Origin: Anseranas semipalmata
Lineage: Eukaryota; Chordata; Aves; Anseriformes; Anseranatidae
DNA: 64,000 nucleotides
Assembly: GCA_013399115.1 (NCBI GenBank)
Contig: VXAA01002996.1
Coordinates: 129,078 to 193,077 of the forward strand
Reading direction: 5' to 3'
The notes under the pieces are model-generated. The model saw only the letters and a program-made list of their open reading frames with translations. It did not search any database and had not been told where the DNA came from. Shown one piece after another: positions 35,701 to 49,681 of the stretch. The position numbers were made by a program, and so were the translations under genes. Positions within the stretch are counted from its first letter, which is position 1, and each line of letters opens with the position of its first letter.

Positions 35701-37413
35701 ATATATTGGAGACCTGGAGATCGAATTTGACATGAGCAGTAGACACATTTTCTTTGTAGCTCCTTTGAGTGCAGTTGTGAGTATAGTAGCACGCATATAG
35801 TATTTCAGTTCTGAAAGCAAAGCTTTTTTAAGGCACCATTTTAGTGTAAGGCCTGTATTGTAGGCTATTTGTAGAGAGATCCATTTCTTAGGTGCTCATT
35901 CCTAAATAGTCTTTTTTTCAAATAGTGCCTGTTCGTATTTGCCTTCCTTGAAAGTGTATTTCTGACAGTTGGTAAATTCTTCCTGGATCTTCTCTAAAAA
36001 TAATTGATTTTGTTTTCTTGAACACATAGTTTTATATGGTAATATCTGTGCAAAAGCAATTTGCTATGGTTCAGGGAACTGGACTATTATGGGCATTTGT
36101 CTTTGTAATGCAATTATAAAGCTACTAACTTGATCTTAATAACATTTGCCTATTACCACTTATTAGATGCATGAAAGGAAAACAAAGTGATTTTAAACAC
36201 AGAAAATGATGCTGAAATATGTTCCTGCATCTCTCCTTGGATTATCAGCCATGAGGAAGGAGTGGATGGGATGACAAAATTTTCTTTTATTTTTGTAGCC
36301 ATTTCATGAATCTTACATTTTAGAATTAAACTAAACTGTATTTCTAATGTTGTGTCAAGTAAAATTAGTATGTGTTTGTATGTGTTTATGAATTTCTCTG
36401 TGCATGTATATTTCCTTAGTAAATTGCAGCTTGCATCTGTTTAAATTTTTAATATTATTACTATTTTTATTTTTAAATTACTCAGAAGATGGTCAGTTAA
36501 GGTCCAGCTTATAAAGAGATTTAAATAAATCTTGAGCTACAAGCCAGTGCTCAGGAGCATAGCAACTTGTAAGTCTAAAATAGGACATGTATCTAAAGAT
36601 CTTGCTTCAGCAAGATACTTGATTTCTAGCAGTCTTTTTTTATTTTTATTTTACTTATTTATTGTCTGCAGTAGCTCATAATTTATATTGGAACTGTCAC
36701 AGAGGAGTTCCTGGCCAACAGGGTTTGAATTAGACATCTTTCCATCACATGAATGGCATGTGTTCACATAGACTCTTTTGAAGTGGGCTTTACTGCATAG
36801 TACTTGGGACCATCCCAATTACTCTAGACTTATTCCAGGTTGTTTTGGAGTTTAATAGTTTCCTTGAAATATCTGAATTAGGTGAAATTAACTTAATTTT
36901 TTTAGTCAATAAGCAAATGCATTATAAATACAAGAGGATATTATAATAGAAAATTAAGTTTACTAAGAGAACATAACAGTCAAATTTTCTTTTTGATGAG
37001 GGTAGCCTATATAAGGCAGAAACTTATATTCCAAGATTGCTTTTCTGATGCTAGTTATTTTCTGATCACCTCTGACATTTCTAAGGGATTTCATCATTAC
37101 AGCAGGCTTTATAAATGAACAGAGGTCATAACTTCCAAAGGTGCAGGTGACTCTCGTGCTCCCTACTTAGCAGCCAGATGGGTCTAATCCAACTGATGGT
37201 CACTTGCTTCCACATTGAGGCTTCCTGTGCTGTTAATCAGCATATTGTGGGCTTTTGTTTGTTTGTGTTGGTTTTGGTACTCTGAATTATTATTATTTTT
37301 TTTTAAAGAAAATTGCTAAAGAATATTAAGGTAGTGCTATTAGCAAATGTGACATAAAGACTCTTAAAAGAAGTCCTGGAATATTTAACATGTCCTTTTA
37401 TTTTTAATTAAAG

Positions 37414-37560
37414 GATGCTGTAACAATATGCACTCTGGGAATAGGAACTGCTTTTGGAGAGTCCATTCTGGATAACACTCCTCGCCATGCTACCATCGTT
37501 ACCAGAGAATATAGCGAGCTTCTTCGAATTGAGCAGAAGGATTTTAAAGCACTTTGGGAG
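37414..37560 (+). CDS. RAPGEF4: RAPGEF4 coding exon 4 (Asp100-Glu148)
   Basis: These 147 bases encode [40 protein letters not shown] and QKDFKALWE. This exon carries the phosphate-binding cassette of CNB-A: the FGE motif (residues 113-115) followed by PRHAT (122-126). In cAMP-binding domains the Glu contacts the ribose 2'-OH and the Arg contacts the cyclic phosphate, and both are present, so the site looks intact. CNB-A of EPAC2 is known to bind cAMP more weakly than CNB-B. The acceptor is AATTAAAG| and the donor GAG|GTAAAT. At exactly 49 codons in phase 0 this is a potential cassette exon: skipping it would keep the frame but delete the cassette. Confidence 0.97.
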
Positions 37561-38340
37561 GTAAATTCACATCTATTTGCAGTTTATGCAAGGAAAAAAA
37601 TGATTTAATATTTTAAATATTTGTAATGAAATATAAACTCATTTGTAGCCTAAACAAAGGAATAATTCTTTTAAATTAGTTTGGACAAAAAAGCAGTCTG
37701 TTTACTTCTTTCTAGTGATTCATATTCTGCATGATTACGTACTACTGGATTGCTTTCTTGCAAACTTCTTCTAATTTCTCATTTCATTTCTTCTAATGAA
37801 ATAACTTAGGTGAAATTTCTGGTGGAATTTATTTGTATACTGCAGGTATTGCTATTTTACCCTCAAACTTGCTTTTGTTGCCTGCGTTTACAAGGAGAGT
37901 CTACCCATACTATACTCTGATGTTTTAAATTATTCTCCTTTACTCCTATCTCATCAGCAGCTCTAAGGGGTTTAAAATTGACAGATGGATAAAGATCACT
38001 TAAATTAAGTTCTGGTAACATCTGAATTCCCTTAAAGCTTTCCTTTCTGGAGAACATACGGCTGAGATTCTTCATCCCATAGTCTGTGTGTACTTTGGTA
38101 TTCATGTGGAGAAGACTCCATTAAGATGTTACTGTGCTAAGTTACTGGACTTCACTTAGCTTGTATTTTTGTCTGGAAAAGTGTTCTGGGGACTAGAAGG
38201 CACCCTCTTGGCCTGGCCCGCACTGTACTGCACTTGCACTGCCAGCTTGTTTGAAATGGCAACAGCACAAATTTAGGTGTTGCATAGAACTGTCAGATGG
38301 TGGGACAGTGTCCTGAAGTTGCAGATTTACTGACACTAAC

Positions 38341-38427
38341 TATATAAATATACACACACACACACACACACACACACTGTGTNATATATATATATAATAT
38401 GTGTGTGTGTGTGTGTATGTGTATATT
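38341..38427. repeat. (CA)n-(TA)n-(TG)n compound inverted microsatellite
   Basis: A (CA)12-13 run, TGTGT, a single N at 38383, an AT run and then a (GT)9-10 run follow one another. The two arms, ATACACAC... and ...GTGTGTAT, are complementary, so the tract can fold into a long hairpin or cruciform. The N at the centre suggests unresolved length or a read disagreement. Confidence 0.9.
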
Positions 38428-40059
38428 TGCTTTCTCTTTTCCTGAGGAAAAAGAAGTATTATACTCCAAATAGCTGTCCTAAAGCAGTACTGAAGTAATG
38501 CTACCAGAAAGAAAATCAAACCCACAACTAGCTACATTGACTGAGGAAATAGCACTAGTATCACCTGTCTGCAAATATGTTGCTGTGAGCATAGTTAATG
38601 TTGCAGCATGACTTCTCTGTGAAAGAGGGATGCCTTGATGAAACATGCTTGCCATCTAGTTCTCTGACAATATCAGATTTTACTCTGTGAGTTGCATAGC
38701 CATAATTTGTACATTTATTTTTGGCAATATTTACAGCTAAAATAAAATACTAGTAAAGTCTCATACCAAATTTGAAGAAATTTACAATGCAATATTTTTC
38801 TGCGGTTCATACTTTTATCTCTACAGAAGATGCATTATAGTTTTTCACCCTGGCATTACAAGATTAAATATGCAAGTTGTTTAATCTGCTTTAACATACA
38901 CTACGTTTGCCAGTGGTCAGAAATTTTTAATGTAGATAGTGCTTTCTAAGCTCATAATGTAGCATAATAAATCCAATTGTAGGTTTCTCAAGTTAAAAAA
39001 ATAAATATATATTTTTTTCCCTCTAAAGTCCCTTCAAGCAGTATAAGAAAAGTTCTTTCTGTTTCGTATATGAGTTTCTGCTAAGCATTCAGAGATTGTT
39101 GGTTTCCAATCAGAAATACTGGGGGAGTAGAGGTTAAGTTCCCGTCTTTAAAATAATTTTGCTGTTTTTGCTGAATTTTTAGATGATCCTCCTTCAAAGG
39201 TCACATGTTGAAAGTATTGGGAGCTATCAGAGGAAGCTTCAGCACACATTTTGTGTATTTCAGATCTTAAGAAATTTTGTAGTAGGGCATGTCACAGAAG
39301 CTGCAGGTGTCAGTCACAGACCACAGTTTAGTTTTTGATGCTGCTTTGCTTTTTGTTTTCCAGTAAACTTTTTCATGTATTTTGGTGTGGTTTCTTTCAG
39401 GGATGCTGTCCCTGTGCACTTAGTGAGAATGTAAAATTATCCTACCAGAAATAGCTTTGTTGGTTAGTCTGAGGTAGAATGAAGTCATTCACTTTTTTTC
39501 TTTTCAAGGTAATATTTGTCTCCTTGCAATCTACTAATCCCAAAGCCTAAGTAACTGCACCTAAGGTATGATAAACAGAGTATATTTAAAACAGAAAATT
39601 ATTTAAGAAAATTCCCCCCAAATATACTAGCAATAAGAGCAGTAGCAGTAGTATGTTTGTATCCTTATTACCATCTCAGAAGTAAATAATTTTCTTCGGG
39701 GAAATTTTATGTTATAGATTCTGTGTTGTTCAGTTTGCCTTGTCCTGAGATTCATATATAATTGCTTTGACAAAGCCCACATGCAGAAACACTTATTGAT
39801 ACGGTGAAGTGCCATTCTGATTTTTATTTTTATTTTTTTTAATGAAAACTGACCAGAATCAAGATTGGGCCACAGATATGTATTATCAGTGGTACCATGG
39901 GAAAAATGGGACAAGGCAACGTTGTCAGTCTCATTACAATCTAGATATGCCAGAAGCTAAAATCTTGCGCATATGCATTTTGGCTCTTGGATAATGAGAA
40001 TTTAGTTCCAGAAAGAACTGGTTTCTTCATAAAGAAACTGCTGAATAATTCCAAAATTA

Positions 40060-40079
40060 TGTAGTACTGCAGTACTACA
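40060..40079. repeat. perfect 20-bp palindrome
   Basis: TGTAGTACTGCAGTACTACA equals its own reverse complement over all 20 bases, centred on the PstI-like CTGCAG. The flanking bases do not extend it. It lies in intron 4 and no gene uses it. A dimeric transcription factor site or chance are both possible. Confidence 0.95.
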
Positions 40080-43000
40080 GAACAACCTAAATGAACTGTA
40101 AGGCTGTAATTCTTAAAATGGTTACTACTTTTATGAATGTAGTATTTTTATGATTAATAATAAAAGTGCAAAAAATACATCTTATAGATGATTACAGGTG
40201 TTTTTTTGTTTGTTTCTTTTCGTTCCATGAGATTTCCTTTTATTTGAGGGAAAGAACAAATGAAAACTGTTTGCTGATTACAGATTTTTGGTGTACCAGA
40301 ACAGTGCATGTGAATTCTGAAACCGCAATTTTTTAAATTCTGTTTGATTTGTAGGTGATGAATATAATCTTGGAAAATTAACCAGTATACATTTATTCAG
40401 TATTAAAATTCGGTTATTGTGCAAATAATCTGAAACGATGGGACTAAGAGCTATGAACTACATTCCTTATACAAAAATTTGTTAACATTGAGACCTACTG
40501 ATGGTCACACTTGCAACAAATGTTTTTTGCTATCACAAATCTAGGCAGTTCTTTGTAAGACGAGTAAATCTACATTCATACTACTTATGAAGCTTTTAGT
40601 ATAAATCCTAAAGCTAGACTTTGAGAGAGAAAGATAGACTTATTTTAATTTGTTGTAACTTTAGAAAGAATTTTCAGAATCTTTAACTTTGTATTATGAA
40701 TTTACAGATTTTTCTGCATTTTTGTTAAACAGAAAAGTAATTTTTTCTGTATTAGCTGTGTTACTCTAAGAAACAATTGCACTGATATGTTTCACAGACT
40801 AGATGTAGCTTATTAACACATTTAATGTATAAAATACAGCAAGGTGTAGTGATTTCTTACTTTGAGTACAATTTCAGTACATCTGTATCTGAAAGAAAGA
40901 GATTGCTACTTCTAAGCACTTTTCTTTTTTATTGCTTTCCTTCTGTCAATTTTTTAAGTTTAAATACTCAGAGGAGAAGATAGGATATTCTTTATTAAAA
41001 ACATAATAAGTGCCTTCTGTAATACACAAACCACATATTCAGTGAGCCCTTTACAGAAACATTTTCTACAATCTCCTTCTTTAACAGTCAGGGAATGCCA
41101 GTCAAAACAAATAATATCGTCCTGATAACAGCAATTACCAGTTAAAATGGCCCAGTCTTTTCTCTAATGACTGTATCCATTTAAGTAGCATCCTGTTCAG
41201 GAACATCTGTTGAACTTAGCTTACTCATCCTTGGAGACTTGTTTTCTATCCACAGCTGCTAGAGCAGATTGGAGGTGATAAAATCTGTGGTTAGGCTTTC
41301 ACACAGCTGAACGCTGTCGCCTGATGAAGAAGCTCTAGGAGGTTATGGGAATCACTGGTGCCACATCTTTGTGCACCAATTGTCCCTCGTCTTCATCTCT
41401 GAGGAGCAATAACAACCATTAAAAAAAGTTATTCATCACTATTATAAGACTTCCATGGTACCATGAATGTGTAGGAAAAGGTACTGTTTGTGTTGACAAG
41501 AACTCGCTTTCCCTCTTTAACATCACTGAGTTAGTGTGGTGCTATCTATCTTGCCCCAAAACTGTTTCAAACCACAAGGGAAAATACATCTAAAAATAAA
41601 CATAAAAGCAGAAGACTACACGTGAGGATCCTTAGTCACGTACATCCTGATGGGTAACTGTCTCACTCCACCCTCCAATAGTTGGATTCCTTTAAACAGA
41701 GTGGGAGAGAAATGAATGTATTTGAGCAGTGTTATTGTTACAGAAGTTCTCCGTAGTTCATCCTCAAGCTCTGTCCTTTCATGCAGTTGCAAACTGATTC
41801 AAGCCCAGACAGGAAGGGAGTGAATCTGCTGAGAGGTGACTTATTTTTAGAGGTCTTTCCTACCACAATGAATTACTCAGCCTTCCTTGGATAACACACA
41901 AATAACCAATTTCCTTTTGTGTGGAATAAGATTATGTTAGAAGTTACTGAACATGCTTTGAGAAACATTTGATCTTGACTAAATGAAGAACAACTATTAC
42001 TTCGGTATGCAGTAACTTTGGAGAGAGGGAGTCTTGGCCCCTGTAAGGTCAGAACGAATATTTTAATTTTTATTCATATTCACCAGCACTTACACATCTT
42101 GTCTGGTAAACAGTAGTGTAACTTGCTTCCTGCCTTTGTCCATCTGATGATAGTTCAGTAGCCCTCAACAGACTTCACTGCTCTGAAATTGTAGCTTTGG
42201 GAGAAACTGCTTTCTTGCTATATTTTCTGGACACTGTGAATGTTAGTTTTTAATGAGCTAGTTTAAAAACAGATCCTCTGTCAAAACAGAATAAATTTTA
42301 CATATAGCTTCAATGGAAAGCTCTTTAGGAAATACATGCATGAAATACTACTTAAATGTAGTAGTGTTCAGTGAGACTTCTGAATAAGGTTTATGTTCAT
42401 CAGAATTGAGGCCATGGCTCTCAGTGCATTTCCATGTAATACCAGTTTGTCTTTTGAAGATGTATCTAATCTTTTGCCTTATCTCAAGGTATAAAGTAGT
42501 CTTATGCCTCATTTTATGTGTCAGGATTATTGCAGTAGGAATTATGAAGACACTGTAAAATACATTAATAAAAATGAACATAGAAGGATTTTTAATTTCT
42601 TTTATCTGTTTGTGCTGTAAGTACATTGTTTATCGGAGTCCGTTACTGAATCGCATGTAGGTATTTTGCGATGTAACAGTAGGCACCATTTCAGAGAGGC
42701 AGCCTTGCCCTTGCCTTAGGCTACTGAAAATGTATGTTACGCTGTTACAGGAGAATGTTCTTGCTTCTCCGTCTGCTAGATTTCTGAATACTTGGTTATT
42801 TTTGAGGAGTGCTAGGAATCTCATGTAAATGTCAGTACCTTCTAATGCACTTTTTCACCATGGAGCATTCCATACCAGAAATTCTTTCCAGTTCATTTAC
42901 TGAGAGATTAGATTTGATCTGAGTAATGAAATACTGGAAAAGAGGGGAAAAAAAAATCAAAGGAAGAATCGGATGGTTTCAGTGGCTGGACATGAATCTA

Positions 43001-45651
43001 TCAGCTTGATTTATGGTATACTACTTTGTCAGTTTATTGTCTGGTAATCAGTTGCAGAAGTCTTTGCAGTGATTTACTGATTTCCCATAGGTGAGTATAG
43101 TAGAGACGTAAAATTATAGTTAATAAAAAAGAAGACTATTTAGTGTTACAGGGTGGATGATCATGTGATATAAAATAGTGAAGTGCTTGGAGACCCACAA
43201 AAGTGTGAAGAGGTGGTTGTGGAACACTCAGCTGTATTTACCTGCTTCACGTCACACTCTCCATTGACTGCTCAAGTTCTACCCTGATGATTTGTCTCCC
43301 TAATGTGGTTTTATTTGAGAAATGTAAAAGTGATCAAATTGTAGTAGCCTGCCTTTGGATTATAGCTAGAATACTGTGTTCAGCAACCTCTCAGATAGCC
43401 ATCTTGTCAGAACAAGGAAGAACTATTCCATGGTATCAGATACAGATTGCAACATGGAAGAAAGATGTGGTAGGACTCAGGTGTGTGGAATTTGTTGCCT
43501 TGTGCTGTCTGCAAATCTTCAGCTGATTAGGAATTCAAATTTGTATGCAAAGAAACAGAGCCAGTGTGAGAGACATTGAAAAATGAAGTGATGATAGGCA
43601 GGCAGATTTTTTTTCCTAGACTAACACATGGAAGGAGGAGGAATATAAAAAGGCCTCTCCCCCCCCCCAGCTTTAGAATATGACAGTAAACACAGAATTG
43701 GCAAGATGTGAGCAAAGCTTTGTAAGTAACTAACATTCCACCTTCACACCTTCTGTGTTAATACTGATGAAAACACAGAAGTGAGTAGCAGGGAAAGATT
43801 CCCAAGTTGTTGGTATACCAAGATAAAGTGCCGGATTGCACACCTGGTTCTGCTGGTGTAAAGTGGGCACATTTCCAGTGAATACAGTGCAACTGCTTAG
43901 ATACACATGGAGCTAAGTGGGAGCAGAGCCTGGCCTTTAGTACTGTTGTTATATTGGTTTTGGCTACCTTTCTAATAAGCTTTTAGGATCTTTTATTTCG
44001 TTTTCCTTTGTCAAACGTTTCAAATATTAACAAGTGACGGTCTGTCTGGAAGAGCAGATTTAAATGAATATGGGATGGCATTCTATCATCAGTCAGACTT
44101 ATGTCAGAATAGCAATGTTAGTCAGCATATGAAAACACTGGCTTCCACCTTTTTTTCATTTGCGTATGTTAATTACTTAATTTAAAAAAAAAAATAAAGG
44201 ATGCAGATTTTTGTGAACGCTTTTTATGACTGTATCTCATAGAGTAACCTTCCTGGTCATTGACAGTGGAGAAACATAACTAGGAGTTAATCTATATTTT
44301 TTGACTTCCGTAACCTGATTTTTCTTGGTGTGATAAGCACTGATGGAAGTGTACAAATCTTTTGTTAAGTGTTGCTGTAATGTGTTCTTTTCTAAATAAT
44401 GGCATTATGACCAAAAAGTTTGTAATAATAGCACATTATCTGAAACAGAGCAGACAATTACGTACAGTATTCAATATTGTCAATGAGGCACAATTTCTTC
44501 AAAGGATCAAGAGATACGGTTAGTTTGAACTTTGCAAGTTTCTCTTTCTTTGTCCTTGTCCTTCATTTAAGGTTAGGCACTCAGGATACCCCTTAAGCAA
44601 CAGAAAAGACATAATAATAATAATTTGATGGGAAAGGTCTGGTCCTTCTTCATGTCTCTCTGCAACAAACTTTCCTGATGCTTGTTCTTGCATGTCATCC
44701 CTACAATCTGTTTGCACCTCAGCTTCCCAGTTTATTCCAATTTCTATTTTAATAGAAATGTTTTGTGGCTGTATCATTGCTTACCATAAGGAGATGAATT
44801 AAGGCTTTGTGGAGCTGATTTCTCTTAACCTTAACCAGTGTGGCATTTCTGTTAGATGCAATTCTGTGTCACTGTAGTAAAGCCGATCAGCTTGAAGGCC
44901 CTGTTGAATATGATTATGCCAGACACTGTGTAAAAATATATTATTATTATTCCTATTTACAGCCCCTGTGAGCTTCAGCACTTCAAAGAGTCTTAAATTG
45001 TATTGCAGAAAGCTTGACTCTTTTTGAGGTTCATTCCTGGAGGAAAAAAACAAATAGAAAAATCCAGCAAGCATGTTAGTCTCCCTGTTAAATAATGCCT
45101 TTATTGGTTTTCTCGTATTTTATCATGGTTAGAGGTAGAGTTGAAAAATATGGATTCATCCAGTTTTCAAGAAAAGAAATTATTTTGATTAATTCCTAAA
45201 ATATTTAAATTACAGAAGAGCATCTGACAAACTGGAATGTATACACTTAAACTCTGCAGATGTTTTTGAGGCTGCGATTTTTTTTCTTGGAAGCTTTACT
45301 GCCAAACTTGCATTTTCTATAACCAGCGTTTTTATTAGCAAAGCAAGTGCTTTTCATCCTCAGCAGATTGTATTATTAAATGCAGTATCTCTAGGCATGA
45401 TGTGCTAAACAGGGAAAAAAACGTGTACTGCAAAACACAACTGGAAGCCTATGAATATTATTTCAGGGAGCAAACTTCTGGACTTTCATTAGTTCATTTT
45501 TATAAGGTAAAATATCTTTCAGAAGAATCAGAAGATTTGAAGCTTATAAAGTAGTTTTTTTTCTTTTTTTTCCAATATACATTTTAACTATCAAATGTCT
45601 CATTCTTATCTGTCAGAAAAAATGTGTAACAGAGTTGTGTCTTTGTATGTT

Positions 45652-45670
45652 GGTGTGTGTGTGTGTGTGT
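45652..45670. repeat. (GT)n microsatellite
   Basis: About nine uninterrupted GT units in intron 4. Confidence 0.92.
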
Positions 45671-47244
45671 AATCTACTATCTCTCTATGTTGTGTGTCTA
45701 TATTACTACATTAAATTCATCTTCAACTTGTCAAACTTCTGTGTCAAATTATCTGGAGCTTTGGTTTTAGCTGCGCTGGTCGTTGGCAGGGTCCTTTTTT
45801 GCCTTTAGAATGGATACCAAAATGATCAACTGCGCAAGTCTTTGATTACACTTCTAAACTTTTGGATTTGACACCATCTGTTCCTTTACTCAGCTGTGAG
45901 GATGATGTGGATGAGGTGGTTTTGGAGGTTGACCCTTTCTGATCTTCTGGTCAGTTGTATCTCAGTCCTTCATTTCTTTTCAGATGAGCCCTGCTTTTTC
46001 TTCCTTACACAAGAAGATAATGATTATCTATCATGAGGCTATTTGGGTCCGCCAGGTTCTTGAGAAAAATAGCAATCCCTTAGAAGCTTGCTTTTAGCAA
46101 GGAGTTTTTGTTGTTTGTTGCTTTACAGCAATGGATATGGTTGTGTTTTCCTCCAAGGCATTTCTCTAGAATGCATGCTTGCACGCTGCATTTCAATGGG
46201 TGCTTTCTGCTTGTGCTATATAATGGGTAAGGCAAATAATGTGATACCATTTATTAGATCAATGGATATGTTTTAACATTGATGTTTTAAAAATCCATTA
46301 GCTTAAGCCTGCTGGCATTTAAAAAATAATAATAAAAAAAGGATCTTTGATAATAAGATCTGTGGAAGCAGAAAACCTTTTGTAGATTAGCACACATTGG
46401 AAGCAAGACAATTATATTTTATTCTTTCTGACAGTCTAGTTTAGTTAAAATATTTTGTGAAAATATTGTAAAAGTGTTCACCCATGTAGCAAGAACAATG
46501 TGACCTCTAAGACTCACTTAGCACAATGTGAATTCCTCCTTCCTTCAGGAAGCACTCGCTTGAATGAGTATTCAACACCTTAAAACTCAAAACAAGCTAT
46601 AACCCAGACCAGAAGAAATCAATTTATTAGGTATATGGATTAATAAATGGGCTCAAAAAGAAACCGACCTATGCTTGCCTTAGAACACTTCTAATAGATG
46701 TCCTTCCTTTTCCTGGTCATAATCGGAGCTGTAAGGTTCAGCATTTGCCCTCTCCCTTAGTCTGGTTCCTCCCCTCTTTTAATCCATGGTGAAATCCTAC
46801 CTTCCTGAAGTCAATGAGTGTTTTGGGATTTCTACCCAAGTAATTACTAATTTCTTTCTTCTCCTTGTATAGTATGCAGCACAGGCTGCTGGCACTAGGT
46901 TTAAACCCTCTTTACCCTCTTCCCTTCTGTGATAGTTTCTATCCACTGACATAGCTGATGTGACATGAGAGCATGAGCCTGGCATTGCTCAGATGATTTT
47001 GTGGCTTAGTAGTTCAGGGGTGCTTAACAAAATGGTCAACCCAATAGTTGTACTGAGGTGAGTTGTATCAAAGGCTTACAAACTCTAGACATCCCAGAGG
47101 TACACTTAAAAATGAAAATATAAAATACTATGAACTGAAAGCGGAATATCTCCTTTGGCAGAAAATAAGAATTACAGGATCTAGCCTGTCATCTGTGCTG
47201 GTTATGGCCAGTCCCAGATACCAAGAAGAGAAAGAGATTTATTA

Positions 47245-47261
47245 AATAATAATAATAATAA
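47245..47261. repeat. (AAT)n microsatellite
   Basis: Five to six tandem AAT units in intron 4. A similar but shorter AAT run occurs near 59720. Confidence 0.9.
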
Positions 47262-47504
47262 AATCCATGTGTCTGCTCTTGAATTAGTCCTTGTTTCAAT
47301 CTGAGCACTGGAACCCAAGCACTTACAGTTCACAGGGTTAATGTGTGTGCTGTAATTCCATTAGTTCTGTGAGCTACAAAATTTGTAGAAATCTGTTCAC
47401 TAGCAATGTGAAAGTATCAGGCCTGAAACATGCCCTGAGGGGCTTGCAGGTCCTCTTAAATGTTTAAATCTCATGAGGATTTATGGAACAACCTGTTCAT
47501 GGAC

Positions 47505-47536
47505 ATCTATCTATCTATCTATCTATTTATTTATTT
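47505..47536. repeat. (ATCT)n/(ATTT)n microsatellite
   Basis: Five ATCT units (four plus a transition) grade into ATTT units. Such tetranucleotide tracts mutate quickly and would be a useful polymorphic marker at the locus. Confidence 0.92.
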
Positions 47537-49635
47537 TGGTGAGTGGTTGTTTATGCCATAAATATTCAAGAACAGCACATAATAAGACATGGTGACCCTC
47601 TAGTGCATATACTCCCTGTATTTTTATACTCTGTATTGAAGTGGATGTTCACAGAATTCAGGTTTTTATTTAATATTTCTGTTTCAGGCTGTTGTTGAAA
47701 TCAGTGGTTTATCACAATGTGTGAATTCATACCATCGGCATGGTGTGATGCTGAAAGCTCTATTCCTTTTTCCTTCATCTCATGCTTGATTAGATAATGC
47801 CACTAGTGTGCATTTCCCCTGAACTCTGCTTAAAATAGTTTCTCAGTTAAATTTCAAATGAAGTTAAAAGAAAACTGAAACTCCCAAATAGAAGTTTGCA
47901 CCCTAAATATCTTCTGACATAACTTTACTTTTGTTCATTATAAGTCACATTGATAAAATTCTCCTGTCCTTTTAGATGCAGTAGTTAGCTCTAAGCCAGG
48001 CTTGTATACTGTTTGTTTGAGGGTGATACATAATCAGCGTTTAAAATTAAACCTTGCCATCCTGCACTTAGGACTTATTGATATAATTAAGCTTGCTTAC
48101 ATTTTAACCTCTGACCATTTCCTGAGTAATTTCTATTTAATTTTGCATTCCACCTCTCTCTTGACCTTTGAAAAATATCTTTTCTGACAACAGAATGTTT
48201 TCTTGGAGTATTAACCACTTCATTTTCCAAAATACTCAGACAAGCTTTATTCTGTTAATTTCCCCCAAACCCTATTCGGACATTCCTGAGTACAGGTTAG
48301 TGGAAACAAGTGGAGTATCATTGTTTTGTTTTAAATTTGTTTTTATTTTTGTAATAAAAATGTGCCATGCAATATAATTTTTGTATGGCCTGGTCTTTGA
48401 GAAAGTGAGTCCTTCAAAGAAATCATGCTGTTCTGAAAGGACTGAGTTGTAAGGGAACTTGTTTGAGTTACTTAGGCTTTTATGCTTAATTCTCTCTGGG
48501 GATAACGCTGGAGACTCTCAGTACAATTAAGGGAAGATTAAAAGCTCAGCACAGGCTTATTTTCTCCCTTCTTCCTTTCTGCCAATACCCTCCGAGCCTG
48601 TATCCTCTCTAAAAGCATGGAACGTTTTTCAAAGGTCTTTTTTTCTTTCTGCCATTATTTCTCGGGCAATTTTCTGGTATGCTTATCTTCCATGCATTTA
48701 GGAATGTGGTTTCTCTTTCTGCATTTGTTACGTTTGATCCTGCTAGCATTTAATGCCAGCTCTGTTGATCTCCAGTGAAGAGTTCACTGGGTATTTCTCC
48801 TTAGGTTTATCTGTGACATTTAGATTGTATTAGATAACCAGGGATTGCCGAGCAGCTAGGTGATAATTCTTGCACCATTGGTGAGAATTATACCACTGCT
48901 TAGTATTTCATAGTACAGTGACTCTGCAGAGCTAAAAGGAGTAAAATGTAGTAAAAGTGTAGACAAGTAAGTAGATATGTCTGAATACACTGAGGGTATA
49001 GTAGATTTGATTACTAAGAAGGTGCCATTTTACATAATGCTTTTCTCAAAGAAGAGCTACACTTCAATCTGAGCAAGTAATAGCTGGAGCATTTACCTAT
49101 GCTGTTGCTGCGATATGGTCAGAAGATTACTTTGAGATTACAGCAGAAGTTCACAACAAAACTCTGTTTTTGCAGTTTGTGTTTACGTACATCTGCCATA
49201 TGGAATTTCCTTATAGAGTGTGTTATTTCCATCTGATCTCATAAACAAAATGTACTCTGATTTTATTCTGAGACAGACTTTTCCTGTTTCAACAACAGGA
49301 GGAGGATTTTTCTGCCTTTTAAACTTTCTGAAGAATTGTTTTGATATTACTTCAGATAATGATGCATGCTACCAGTCAGCCCACAACTATTGATACTTGG
49401 ATAAATTATTGTCAGCTTTGTACTCTCACATTATCTAATGCTGCAAGGCATGGGAAATTCCGGAAATACTACAAGCCGTAGGAAAGGTAGGAATACAGAT
49501 TTTACTACCATAGGAATTCTGTAAGGAGTTGATATTACATGGGCATCCATACTGTTAATCCAAGTATCATTACAGAATGGTAGGTGAATTACCTTTCCTG
49601 GTATCCATTAACAGGACAATGTCTTTGGATGAGAA

Positions 49636-49681
49636 TTGAGTGAATCTGTAGTGAATAATTGAGTAAGTCTGTAGTGAATGA
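49636..49681. repeat. imperfect 23-bp tandem duplication
   Basis: TTGAGTGAATCTGTAGTGAATAA is followed at once by TTGAGTAAGTCTGTAGTGAATGA, three substitutions apart. Intronic, with no function suggested. Confidence 0.88.

Larger units (their letters stand above)
28633..37413 (+). other. RAPGEF4: RAPGEF4 intron 3
   Basis: An 8.8-kb GT-AG intron with donor GTAAAG and acceptor TTTTTAATTAAAG, the latter with a weak pyrimidine tract. It includes two CTCF-like motifs, a small hairpin, one CR1 tail and a perfect 18-base tandem duplication. The stretch from about 29.55 to 31.3 kb is more GC-balanced and has longer open frames on both strands (103 residues on + at 29570). It may be an old transposon or LTR that I cannot name. 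No coding exon was recognised. Confidence 0.88.

Noticed and set aside
43280..43580. Segment with two overlapping + frames suspected to be a transposon remnant
   Set aside because: I could not match it to a CR1, LTR or DNA transposon sequence. Open frames are short and no terminal repeats are visible.
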